Below, piece after piece: positions 15,301 through 23,675 of a stretch of DNA of 41,433 nucleotides. Numbering within the stretch: the first letter of the stretch is position 1; each line of letters opens with the position of its first letter. The DNA lies in assembly GCA_022566265.1 (NCBI GenBank), contig JADFJG010000017.1, positions 1-41,433 on the forward strand. The letters run 5' to 3'. The translations under genes and the position numbers were made by a program. The notes below the pieces were generated by a model that had not been told where the DNA came from, did not search any database, and saw only the letters and a list, made by a program, of their open reading frames with translations. This stretch comes from Pseudomonadota bacterium. Its GTDB lineage: Bacteria; Pseudomonadota; Alphaproteobacteria; SMXQ01.

Positions 15301-16521
15301 CTAAATCGGCAACTCATAAACGCTGAGGATGGCGGCGAGGATCGATCCGATGATGCCGGCGATGATCACCCCGAGCACGATGGTGAACACCGGCACCAGC
15401 AGGGCCAGGGCGCGATCCAGGGTGCGCTGAACGTCCTTGTCGTAGATGTCGGCGACCTTGAGCAGCATCTCCTCCATCTTGCCGGTCTCCTCGCCGACGC
15501 GGGTCAAATGGAGGGCGAGCCTGGGGAACAGGTCCGAATCGGCCAGCGGCTCGGTCAGGCTCTTACCTTCCTTCAGGCTCCCCGCGACGGTCTCGATGTC
15601 CCTGGCAAGGGCGGCATTGGTGATGGTGTCGCCGGCGAGGGACAAGGCGCTGAGCATGCCGACGCCGTTGCCGATCAGGGTGCCGAGGGTGCGGCAGAAG
15701 CGGGCGACCTCGGCCTTGATCAGCAGGGGGCCGAGCAGCGGCGTGCGCAGCTTGCCGAGATCCCAGCGGTAACGCCACGCCGGCGAGCGTAGCTGATGGC
15801 GGAAAATTCCAACGCCGGCGATGATGACCAGCGCGATCAACCACCAATAGGCCTCGATCCCCTCGCCGATGGCGACGACGATCTGGGTCGCCACCGGCAG
15901 CGCCTCGCCGGCGTCCTCGAACAGGGGCTTGAAGCGCGGCACGACGACGCCCATCAACACGACGACGGCGAAGATCGCCATCGCCAGCAGGATCATCGGG
16001 TAGATCAGGGCCGAACGCACGCGTTCGCGCACCTCGATCGAGGAGGCCATGAACAGTGCGAGCCTGTCCAGCACGACCTCGAGGCTGCCGCCCGCCTCCC
16101 CGGCGCGGACCATGGAGACGTAATAGGCGGGGAATGTCTTGTCCTCGGCGCCGAGCGCGTCGCCAAGCGAGGCGCCGCCACGGATGCTATCGAGTATCCG
16201 CTCGACGAGGCGTTTGACCGGCTCCTGTTCGGCGAGTTCGGTGATGATCTCGAGCGTCCGGTCAAGCGCCACGCCGGCCTGCAAGAGGGTCGCGATGTCG
16301 CCGGTCAGCACGGCGATTTCGGCCGCCGATGCCCTCTCGCGGCGAAACAGATCGCGCTGAAGAAAACGGGCGACGCCGTGACCCTTGACCTCGTCGACAC
16401 GCACGGGCAGGTGGCCCAGCGCCTGCAGCCGCTTGACCGCGGCCGTCTGGCCCTCGGCTTCCATTTCACCCTCGACGGTGTCGCCTGATCTCGCCACCGC
16501 CTTGTAACGATATAGGGGCAT
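15301..16521 (-). CDS. gspF: Type II secretion inner-membrane platform protein GspF
   Basis: A 406-residue polytopic protein of the T2SF family with two T2SSF domains (about 70-190 and 270-395). Membrane segments lie near VRSALIYPMILLAMAIFAVVVLMGVVVP, YWWLIALVIIAGVGIF and the C-terminal IVLGVIIAGIIGSILAAI (quoted in parts). LLQAGVALDRTLEI and GVGMLSALSLAG are the paired signature helices. The ATG at 16521 (MPLYRYKAV) is the usual GspF start; a TTG two codons earlier overlaps the gspE stop. It sits directly behind gspE and converts ATPase motion to pseudopilus growth. Confidence 0.95.
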   Translation of the reverse strand: MPLYRYKAVARSGDTVEGEMEAEGQTAAVKRLQALGHLPVRVDEVKGHGVARFLQRDLFRRERASAAEIAVLTGDIATLLQAGVALDRTLEIITELAEQEPVKRLVERILDSIRGGASLGDALGAEDKTFPAYYVSMVRAGEAGGSLEVVLDRLALFMASSIEVRERVRSALIYPMILLAMAIFAVVVLMGVVVPRFKPLFEDAGEALPVATQIVVAIGEGIEAYWWLIALVIIAGVGIFRHQLRSPAWRYRWDLGKLRTPLLGPLLIKAEVARFCRTLGTLIGNGVGMLSALSLAGDTITNAALARDIETVAGSLKEGKSLTEPLADSDLFPRLALHLTRVGEETGKMEEMLLKVADIYDKDVQRTLDRALALLVPVFTIVLGVIIAGIIGSILAAILSVYELPI

Positions 16522-16523
16522 GG

Positions 16524-18284
16524 TCAAACGATCCGGGTTGCCCGGAGGACCTCTTCGATCGTGGTGATCCCGGCCAGCGCCTTTTTCACCCCGTCCTCAT
16601 ACATCGTCCGCATGCCGTGCTCGCTGGCGGCCCGTTGGAGCAGGTGGGCCTCGGTGTGGGTGAGGACCAGGCGGCGGATGGGATCGGACATGACCAGCAT
16701 CTCGAGAATGCCGGTGCGCCCGAGATAACCGGTGTCGTTGCACGCCGCGCACCCCTTGGCGCGGTAAAGGGTTATCGGGCCGTTATCGGCGTAATCCTGC
16801 AATCCCATCTGCTCGATGAGTTCGGGCATCGCTTGGTAAGGCTCGCGGCATTCGGTGCACAGCGTCCGCACCAGGCGCTGGGCGATGAAGCTGTTGACGG
16901 TCGAGGTCAGAAGATAGTCCTCGACCCCCATGTCGAGGAGCCGGGTGATCGTACTCGCGGCGTTATTGGTGTGTACGGTGGACAGCACCACGTGACCGGT
17001 CAGCGCCGCCTGCACGGCGATCTGGGCGGTCTCGAGATCGCGGATTTCGCCGATCATGATGATGTCGGGGTCCTGGCGCAGGATCGAGCGCAGGATGTTG
17101 GCGAAGCTGAGCCCGATCTGGGGCTTGACCTGGATCTGGTTGACCCCGTCGAGTTGGTATTCGATCGGGTCCTCGACCGTCAGGATCTTCTTCTCGGGGG
17201 TGTTGAGTTCGAGCAGCGAAGCGTAAAGCGTCGTCGTCTTGCCGCTGCCGGTCGGTCCGGTGACGAGGATGATGCCGTGGGGGCGTTTCAACACTTCGCG
17301 GAATTCGGCAAGCGACTCGTTGTCGAACCCCAGCGCCAACAGGTCGAACACCTCGCCCTTGTCCAGCACCCGGAGCACGACGCTCTCGCCGTACATCGTC
17401 GGCACGGTGGACACGCGCAAATCGATGTCCTTGCCCCGGATCGCCAGCTTGACGCGCCCGTCCTGGGGCAGGCGGCGCTCGGCGATGTTGAGCTTGGCCA
17501 TGAGCTTGACGCGGGAAATCACCGCGGCGCGGAAGCGGTTCGGCGGCGCCTCGACCTCTTGCAGCACCCCGTCGATGCGGTAACGCACCCTGAGCCTGTT
17601 CTCGAAAGGCTCGATGTGGATGTCCGAGGCCCGCGCCTCCACCGCCCGGCTGATCAACAAGTTCACCAGGCGGATGACCGGCGCCTCGCTGGCGAGGTCG
17701 CGCAGGCGCTCGATGTCCTCGACGGTGCCTTCATCCTCGGGTCCGCCGGTATCATCGACGATCTCGCCGATGGTGGCGGGAGCGCCGCCGTAGATGCGTT
17801 CGATCGCGCTTTCGACTTCCGCCGGTATCCCCACCCGCGGTATCACCGGCTTGGCGGCGATCAGCTCCATCGCCCTCATGGCGTAGGAATCGAGGGGATC
17901 GGCCATGGCGAGGACCAGGCCCTCGGGCGTGTCGGCGAGGGGAACGATGCGGGTTTCCCTGAGGAAACGGGCGCTGACCTCCCGGTCGAGCACCGCTTCG
18001 TCCGGATAGTCGGCGGCGCCGACCAGGGGCATATTGAGCCTAACCGCAAGGATTTGGGCCATGTCGCCCTCGGTGATCATGCCGAGCTTGGTGAGGATGA
18101 CGTCGAGCCGTTCGCCGCTTTCGCCGCGCAGGCGAAAGGCGCGCTCGAGGCCGGCGGCGTCGAGCTTGCCCTCGGCCAGCAGCCATTCGCCCAGCGACTC
18201 CTCGAACCGCTCCGGCCCGTCCTTATCGCCGGGAACGTGTTCCCCGGCGCTTTCCGGACCTTTCGTCGTTGTCCCGGCTGTCAT
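16524..18284 (-). CDS. gspE: Type II secretion ATPase GspE
   Basis: A 586-residue cytoplasmic ATPase. It has the N-terminal GspE-N domain (about 30-170, LGEWLLAEGKLDAAGLERAF) and the N2 domain with SDIHIEP near 220. The catalytic core has Walker A GPTGSGKT (343-350), Asp box (EDPIEYQ), Walker B DIIMIGEIRD (407-416) and the His box (STVHTNNA). The Zn-binding pairs CTEC (476-479) and CAAC (512-515) separate GspE from retraction ATPases. It drives pseudopilus assembly while bound to GspL. It is the first gene of the gspE-F-G-H-I-J operon. The promoter should lie in the AT-rich DNA at about 18300-18390. Confidence 0.97.
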   Translation of the reverse strand: MTAGTTTKGPESAGEHVPGDKDGPERFEESLGEWLLAEGKLDAAGLERAFRLRGESGERLDVILTKLGMITEGDMAQILAVRLNMPLVGAADYPDEAVLDREVSARFLRETRIVPLADTPEGLVLAMADPLDSYAMRAMELIAAKPVIPRVGIPAEVESAIERIYGGAPATIGEIVDDTGGPEDEGTVEDIERLRDLASEAPVIRLVNLLISRAVEARASDIHIEPFENRLRVRYRIDGVLQEVEAPPNRFRAAVISRVKLMAKLNIAERRLPQDGRVKLAIRGKDIDLRVSTVPTMYGESVVLRVLDKGEVFDLLALGFDNESLAEFREVLKRPHGIILVTGPTGSGKTTTLYASLLELNTPEKKILTVEDPIEYQLDGVNQIQVKPQIGLSFANILRSILRQDPDIIMIGEIRDLETAQIAVQAALTGHVVLSTVHTNNAASTITRLLDMGVEDYLLTSTVNSFIAQRLVRTLCTECREPYQAMPELIEQMGLQDYADNGPITLYRAKGCAACNDTGYLGRTGILEMLVMSDPIRRLVLTHTEAHLLQRAASEHGMRTMYEDGVKKALAGITTIEEVLRATRIV

Positions 18285-18389
18285 CGGCGCTCATCCGTGG
18301 TTTTGGTCAATTTACGGTTTGGTTCAAATAGTCGACTCGTCCAATATACAACTTGCCAAATGTTTCTTAATAAAAAATTGCCGGGACTA

Positions 18390-18410
18390 ATACCAAAGGT
18401 CCTTTGGTAT
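18390..18410. promoter_or_regulatory. ATACCAAAGG/CCTTTGGTAT palindrome at the end of gspO
   Basis: A 21-bp palindrome with 10-bp arms around a single T. It overlaps the first base of the gspO stop and lies upstream of gspE. It could be an operator for gspE or the base of a hairpin that ends the gspO transcript; the T-rich run TTTTTTATT follows about 12 bases later on the minus strand. Confidence 0.4.
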
Positions 18411-19174
18411 CAACCCAAGACCAACGGCCCGTAAAGCCAGACCAGCCAGCACCCGCCGCAAAGATAGGGCCCGAAGGGGATGCGATCCGACGCCGTCACC
18501 CGCCGGCCGGTGAGCGCGCCCATCAACGCACCCGCCAATCCGGCCACCGCCGCCCACAGCACGATACCCGATAGCCCCGGCCATGCAACCCAGGCGCCGC
18601 CCGCCGCCAACAGCTTGGCATCGCCCATGCCGAGCCCTTCGCGGCCACGGAACGCGCGATAGGCGACGCGGATGATGAAGAAGGCGGCAAAGCCGGCCAC
18701 CGCGCCGATGGCGTGATCCGGAAGGGAGGCCGGATCGACCCAATAGGCCACCCCAAGCCCGGCGGCGATCAAGGGCAAGGTGAGGCTATCGGGGAGGATT
18801 TCGTGGCGCCGGTCGATGACGCCGAGCGCCAGCAGCGTCCAGCCGAGTATGACCCCGGCGAAGACCAGGGCGTCCGGCAGCACCAAAGCCGCCCAGACGG
18901 CGATCAAGACGGCGGCGAGCTCGATGCCGGGATAAAACAAGCCGATGGACGCGGCGCAATGGCGGCATCGCCCGCGAAGGAACGCCCAGCTCAGCACCGG
19001 CACCAGATCGCGTACACCGAGCGCGTGATCGCAACTGGGACAGGCCGAGCGCGCCAGCACGACCCTGGCCCCCACCGGCAAGCGGGTGATCAGCACGCCG
19101 ATGAAGCTGCCGACGAACGGCGCCATGAGGAGGGCGAGCCCCCAGGCAGGGACGGGCCAGGACGGCATGCTCAC
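18410..19174 (-). CDS. gspO: Prepilin peptidase GspO (PilD family)
   Basis: A 254-residue polytopic aspartic protease that cleaves prepilin leaders of GspG-J and N-methylates the new end. The first segment reads ALLMAPFVGSFIGVLITRLP. Paired cysteines CPSC and CRHC form the Zn-binding cytoplasmic loop of the methylase-type enzyme. Catalytic Asp residues lie in VIDRRHEILPD and GMGDAKLLAAGGAW. A C-terminal PFGPYL motif is typical. GTG at 19174 fits the upstream GGCGGAG better than the ATG at 19168. It lies just upstream of gspE on the same strand with 125 bp between, so either the same or a separate transcript is possible. Confidence 0.94.
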   Translation of the reverse strand: MSMPSWPVPAWGLALLMAPFVGSFIGVLITRLPVGARVVLARSACPSCDHALGVRDLVPVLSWAFLRGRCRHCAASIGLFYPGIELAAVLIAVWAALVLPDALVFAGVILGWTLLALGVIDRRHEILPDSLTLPLIAAGLGVAYWVDPASLPDHAIGAVAGFAAFFIIRVAYRAFRGREGLGMGDAKLLAAGGAWVAWPGLSGIVLWAAVAGLAGALMGALTGRRVTASDRIPFGPYLCGGCWLVWLYGPLVLG

Positions 19175-19335
19175 GGCTTAGGCGCTCCGCCGTCCGGTGG
19201 AACAATCTCTCCAGTTGAGCGTGCTCTCAAACTCATAGTAGATTTCGCCTGCGCTAGGGGGACCGAACCCGCAAGCGCGATGTTACCGCAAGTTGGCTCC
19301 GGACGGGCGATGGCGCACTGGCGACAAGAGATTTT
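19175..19335. other. Divergent region between gspO and hpnA, left part
   Basis: Together with the palindromic element at 19336-19449, this makes up most of a 369-bp gap between divergent genes. No coding region is recognised. Promoters for gspO and hpnA should be here, but no convincing boxes are visible. Confidence 0.4.
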
Positions 19336-19449
19336 CACCACAGAGGCACCGAGACACAGAGGAAAAGTGATCTTATTCTTAAAGATAAAAAAACTTCTTC
19401 TTCTCTGTGTCTCTGTGTCTCTGTGTCTCTGTGCCTCTGTGGTTCAAAT
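19336..19449. repeat. Intergenic palindromic element, CACAGAG type, copy 3
   Basis: The left arm TCACCACAGAGGCACCGAGA... is mirrored by CTCTGTGTCTCTGTG repeated several times and ending CCTCTGTGGTTC. The right arm is longer, with four to five 8-bp CTCTGTGT units, pointing to slippage growth. The sequence just outside the right arm (AAATCCTTGGCGCCGCCGGGC) matches, inverted, the outside of copy 2. Confidence 0.8.
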
Positions 19450-19543
19450 CCTTGGCGCCGCCGGGCGATGAAGAGGATATGCCGAAACTCCTTTCCATAA
19501 CAGCGGGTGATCGCGAACCGTCCCCGGCGCCCGAGGCCGGCGC

Positions 19544-20548
19544 ATGGGGGCCGGCGTGACGGCGCTGGTCACCGGCGCCACCGGCTTCGTCGGCTCGGCG
19601 GTTGCCCGCAAGCTGCTGGACGCCGGTAAGGCGGTGCGCGTCCTCGTCCGCGCCGAAAGCGACCGGCGCAATATCGACGGTCTCCGGGTGGAAGTGGTCG
19701 AAGGCGAACTCGGCGACCGGGATTCGCTGGCGCGCGCGCTCGAGGGTTGCGATGCGCTTTACCACATCGCCGCCGACTATCGCCTGTGGGTGCCCGACCC
19801 GCACCGGATGTATGCCAACAACGTCGACGGCACGCGCAACATCATGGAAGCGGCGCTTGATGCCGGGGTCGGGCGCATCGTCTATACCAGCTCCGTCGCG
19901 GTGCTCGGCCTCCACCCCGACGGCACGCCGGCGGACGAGGACTTGCCGGTAAGCGTCGACGACATGATCGGCCATTACAAACGGTCCAAGTTCCTGGCCG
20001 AGGAGGAGGTGCGCCGGATGGTTTCGGAACAAGACCTGCCGGCGGTCATCGTCAACCCGTCGACGCCGATAGGCCCCCGCGACATCAAGCCGACGCCGAC
20101 GGGACGGATGATCGCCGAGGCGGCGGCGGGGCGCATGCCGGCCTATGTCGATACCGGCTTGAACGTGGTCCATGTGGATGACGTGGCGGCGGGCCACCTG
20201 TTGGCCTTCGAGCGCGGAAGGGTAGGCGAGCGCTATATCCTCGGCGCCGAGAACCTGAGTTTACGCGAGATATTGACGGAGATCGCCGGCCTGGTTGGCC
20301 GCCGTCCGCCGCGCCTTCGTCTGCCGCACAATTTGTTGCTGCCGGTCGCCGTAATCGCCGAGGGCTGGGCGCGGCTGACCGGCCTGGGTCCGCCGATGGT
20401 GACGCTGGACGGCATCAGGCTGTCGAAGAAGAAGATGTTCTTCACCCACGCAAAGGCCAAGCGTGAGCTCGGTTACGCGCCCCGTCCGGTGGCCGAGGCC
20501 TTCCGCGAAGCCATTGCCTGGTTCCGCCAATTCGGCGACTGTCCCTAA
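19544..20548 (+). CDS. hpnA: Hopanoid-associated sugar epimerase HpnA
   Basis: A 334-residue extended short-chain dehydrogenase. It has the NAD(P)-binding TGATGFVGS near residue 10 and the active-site Tyr and Lys as YKRSK in the GHYKRSKFLAEEEV segment. VIVNPSTPIGPRDIKPTPTG is nearly diagnostic of HpnA. The family is linked to hopanoid side-chain modification, although its exact substrate is not settled. A GTG at 19556 (MTALVTGATGF) is an equally good start with GGGGG before it. It converges on hpnB with a 4-bp overlap of the ends. The rest of the hopanoid genes (hpnC-H, shc) are not in the window. Confidence 0.93.
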   Translation: MGAGVTALVTGATGFVGSAVARKLLDAGKAVRVLVRAESDRRNIDGLRVEVVEGELGDRDSLARALEGCDALYHIAADYRLWVPDPHRMYANNVDGTRNIMEAALDAGVGRIVYTSSVAVLGLHPDGTPADEDLPVSVDDMIGHYKRSKFLAEEEVRRMVSEQDLPAVIVNPSTPIGPRDIKPTPTGRMIAEAAAGRMPAYVDTGLNVVHVDDVAAGHLLAFERGRVGERYILGAENLSLREILTEIAGLVGRRPPRLRLPHNLLLPVAVIAEGWARLTGLGPPMVTLDGIRLSKKKMFFTHAKAKRELGYAPRPVAEAFREAIAWFRQFGDCP

Positions 20549-21723
20549 GAAGGGGTATCGCCGTCGTCATAGCTCCGGGCTTTCCATTCGGCGCCTTCGC
20601 CGCGCCGGTGGCGGGTGGCCGAGCCCAGCGTCATCGCCATGAACAGGAACGCCGCGATGGGCAACATCACCGCCATCGCGCCCGATTGGCGGTAATGGGC
20701 AAGGGTCGGCGCATAACAGACGGCCATCAAGGTGAATGCCGGCAGGGCCAGGGCGAGGGCGGCGAAATTTCCCCAGACCGGCAGGGCCAATATCACCAAG
20801 GCCGGCACCAGAAATACGACGGTCATGCCGGCGACGCAGGCGCCGAGCAGGCGCGGTGAGTGTTGGAGCTGGGTATAGGCCGAGCGCGCCACCATGTCCC
20901 AGATCTCCGAAAGTGTCTCATAGGCGCGCAGGCTCTCGCTGTCCTCGGCGAGGCCGAGCCAGATCTTGCCGCCGCTTCGCTTGACGATATGGGCCAGCGC
21001 GCAATCGTCGATGATCTCGGAACGGATCGCCGCGATGCCGCCGGCGCGCTCCAGGGCGTCTTTGCGGATAAGGATGCAGGCGCCGGCCGCCGCCGCCGTC
21101 GTGTCGTCGTCGTCGTTGACCAGGGAGAAGGGGTAGAGCATCTGGAAAAAGAAAACGAAAGCGGGGATCAGGAGGCGTTCCCAAAGATGTTGGCAATTCA
21201 GGCGCACCATCAGGGAGACCAGGTCGCGGCCGTCCGCCTTGGCCTTGGCGATGAGCGTTTTTACGGTTTCGCGGCCATGGACGGTGTCGGCGTCGGTGAG
21301 GAAGAAATATTCGGCCTCGGGCATTTTTTCGGCGGCGTGTTCGATGCCGTGATTGACCGCCCAAAGTTTGCCGGTCCAGCCGGCGGCAAGCGGCGGCGCG
21401 GACAGCACCTCGATGCGCCCTTTCGCCTCGGGCGCGGCCGCAAGGTCTCGCGCGATTTCCACGGTCCGATCGGTGCTGGCGTCATCGACGACGACGATGG
21501 AAAGCGGCCCGGGATAATCCTGGGCCAGCAGTCCCGCCAACGCCGCCTCGATGGTCCTCTCCTCGTCGCGGGCCGGCACGATGGCGACGACGCCGGTCCA
21601 GGGCGGCGGCGGCAGGGACGGCTCGAGCCGCTGATCGGCCCGCCAGAAGGCGCCGCGAAAGCCGATCAGATGGATCCAGGCGGCGAGCGAAACGGCGCTA
21701 AGCAAAACGAAGATGACGTCCAT
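20545..21723 (-). CDS. hpnB: Hopanoid-associated glycosyltransferase HpnB
   Basis: A 392-residue membrane-bound family 2 glycosyltransferase. It has an N-terminal membrane segment (MDVIFVLLSAVSLAAWIHLI) and a GT-A domain with IVPARDEERTIEAAL, VVDDASTDRTVEIA and the DADT metal site. SEIIDDCALAHIVKRSGG and the four or so membrane segments at the C-terminus are typical of HpnB. It probably adds or transfers a sugar in hopanoid biosynthesis at the inner membrane. It is convergent with hpnA, whereas in most organisms the hpn genes run in one direction. Confidence 0.93.
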   Translation of the reverse strand: MDVIFVLLSAVSLAAWIHLIGFRGAFWRADQRLEPSLPPPPWTGVVAIVPARDEERTIEAALAGLLAQDYPGPLSIVVVDDASTDRTVEIARDLAAAPEAKGRIEVLSAPPLAAGWTGKLWAVNHGIEHAAEKMPEAEYFFLTDADTVHGRETVKTLIAKAKADGRDLVSLMVRLNCQHLWERLLIPAFVFFFQMLYPFSLVNDDDDTTAAAAGACILIRKDALERAGGIAAIRSEIIDDCALAHIVKRSGGKIWLGLAEDSESLRAYETLSEIWDMVARSAYTQLQHSPRLLGACVAGMTVVFLVPALVILALPVWGNFAALALALPAFTLMAVCYAPTLAHYRQSGAMAVMLPIAAFLFMAMTLGSATRHRRGEGAEWKARSYDDGDTPS

Positions 21724-22239
21724 CGCTATCCATTTCCCGCCGGGTTCTTGCTTTTGTCAACGGTTCCTGTTCTTGCCAACCGGCGTTGCCGGTGAAACTT
21801 AGCCTCCGGAGGGGAGTGGCGGTAAAGTGAAATCACCAAAGCCGTCGTCTTTGTGTGCCCCTGGCTCCATCTGAATTTTCATCACTATTCGGCGCCTGGG
21901 TAGCCCGTCAAGACCCCTGAACCACATGGCGGCGTGCCAAATTAGCCAAAAACCGTGCAAGTACCGCATAGTAATCGTCGCGGTTCCTTCGGGCTGTTTT
22001 TGAGGCCCTGGGGTAGCCTTGAATGCCTGACATCGCGCAATGAACAGGGCCGAGAACTGGGCGAATAGTGTCTTATGTCACAGGAGGAGTCGGAGCCCGC
22101 TTGAGTTAAAACTTCATTAACCAAAACCCTTTACATCCTGTCGTTGAGGAGCTTCCCGCCGAGGTAACATTTCAACCGAGATGGGTCTGTGTTCCGGGCA
22201 AAGTGGTCCAAACCCCTGTTCTGAATGGAAGGTGAGTCA
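21724..22239. other. 516-bp intergenic region between hpnB and the ParB gene
   Basis: No gene is recognised. The base composition drops from the GC-rich hpnB to a mixed sequence. I saw no clear hairpin, parS-like 16-bp palindrome or promoter. It may contain the promoters of the two divergent genes. Confidence 0.45.
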
Positions 22240-23358
22240 ATGATGCCGATCCAAGAACGCCAAACTTCCTCTGAATTGCAAGTTCGTGACAGTCAGGATT
22301 CCGCCGATACCGTCGGCGATCAGGTCCCTGACCAAGACGCCAATCTTACTGGAGGGGGAACAGAAGATGGAATTGTCGTTGCTCCTGATAACGAGAATCC
22401 CGTCGGACACAGGAAATCCCCATCCGAGTTGCTGGGGAGTTTGAGAGTCGAGAAAATCGAAATCGATCGGCTTCACCCCAACCCAAGACAGCCGCGAAAA
22501 CGCCAGCGCGAGGAAGCATTGAGCGCGCTGTCAAGGTCGCTCGCCGATGAGGGTTTTTTGCAACCGATCTTGGTTCGCCCGCATCCGACGGTGGAGGGCC
22601 AGTACGAAATCGTCGCCGGAGAGCGGCGGTGGCGCGCGGCGAAGCTCGCCGGGTTTCACCAGGTTCCGGCCCTGATTCGCGACTTTTCACATGGTTCGTC
22701 CTTGGAGGCCGCACTCATCGAAAATATGCAAAGGCAGGACTTGAACCCCATCGAGGTGGCCGAGGGATACCGTTGTATGCTGGAGGAGTTCGGTCACACC
22801 CATGAAACCATTGCCCGGCTTTTTGGCAAAAGCCGCAGCCACGTGGTGAACACAACGCGACTACTCAACCTGCCACGCGCAATCAAGGAATTCGTCGAGC
22901 ATGGCGACCTGACCGCGGGCCACGCGCGAGCGTTGCTCAATGCGGACCGGCCGGAAGAATTGGCCAAACACGTCGTTTCCAAGGGTCTGAGTGTCCGGAA
23001 AACGGAGCAGCTTGCGCAGCCAATTCACCTGGGCGAGCCGACCAGGTTCAAATCTAAATCCGCCAACCCAACAAAAATTGTCGGCGAACCCGGTCTCACG
23101 GCCTTGCTCGGCCTGCGCGTCACGATTTCCAGTCGTAACGGCGGTTGTGTATTGAACATCCATTGCGACGACCCGGAAAATCTCAACGATCTCATCGAGC
23201 GCTTGAAAGATTGTCTCCTCGGAAAATCGGAGTCTAAACAGGACGATAGCGGCAATGGCGAGGCGATTGACAACGGCACGCCGGTGCAGGGAAATATCAA
23301 GATAACTAGGGAAGAGATCAAGGAGTTAGCGGCGCAGCATGGCTACAGTTATCCGTGA
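22240..23358 (+). CDS. ParB-family partition/DNA-binding protein (no ParA neighbour)
   Basis: A 372-residue ParB-like protein. After a poorly ordered acidic N-terminus of about 70 residues comes the ParB N-terminal (CTPase) domain. It has the [13 protein letters not shown] start, the [12 protein letters not shown] box and the [17 protein letters not shown] box. The helix-turn-helix follows ([25 protein letters not shown]). A linker and C-terminal dimerisation region carry [18 protein letters not shown]. The start at ATG 22240 is supported by GGAAGGTG upstream. Chromosomal ParB is normally encoded next to parA and the gid genes. Here it stands alone between unrelated genes, so it may be a second copy, or the true ParB displaced from its operon. 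parS sites were not found by eye. Confidence 0.9.
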   Translation: MMPIQERQTSSELQVRDSQDSADTVGDQVPDQDANLTGGGTEDGIVVAPDNENPVGHRKSPSELLGSLRVEKIEIDRLHPNPRQPRKRQREEALSALSRSLADEGFLQPILVRPHPTVEGQYEIVAGERRWRAAKLAGFHQVPALIRDFSHGSSLEAALIENMQRQDLNPIEVAEGYRCMLEEFGHTHETIARLFGKSRSHVVNTTRLLNLPRAIKEFVEHGDLTAGHARALLNADRPEELAKHVVSKGLSVRKTEQLAQPIHLGEPTRFKSKSANPTKIVGEPGLTALLGLRVTISSRNGGCVLNIHCDDPENLNDLIERLKDCLLGKSESKQDDSGNGEAIDNGTPVQGNIKITREEIKELAAQHGYSYP

Positions 23359-23675
23359 CGATTGAGGCCGCCCAACCCCTTGAGCCGAGATTCCCCTGAT
23401 GTGTCCTGGCGATCGAGGAACGGGAAAGGCACCGAGGCTTCACCCGGGCGACGTGCCCTCGCGGAGCCTTGCCGTTGTCAACGGTTCCATCGCACGGCGC
23501 GCAAAATGCCGCCGTTTGCCGGCCGGCGTCCAGTCAAGCCTGACGCCCGGCGGGGCGTGGCGGCAAGGTGAATTCGCTGAAGGCTCCCCGCACGCGTTTT
23601 GCTTTCGGCTCTTCAACCCTTCGTTCGTGCTATCATCGCCGGCCTTGATGCGGAGTGCCAAAGGGGTGGGAGCCC
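23359..23675. other. Intergenic region between ParB and oxidoreductase genes
   Basis: 317 bp with no recognised gene or strong hairpin. The final 30 bases hold a GGTGGGAG ribosome binding site for the following gene. Confidence 0.45.

Noticed and set aside
16617-18434. Long plus-strand frame of about 600 codons opposite gspE
   Set aside because: It mirrors gspE codon for codon and is rich in Asp, His, Gly and Arg, as antisense frames in GC-rich genes are. The gspE motifs are unmistakable.
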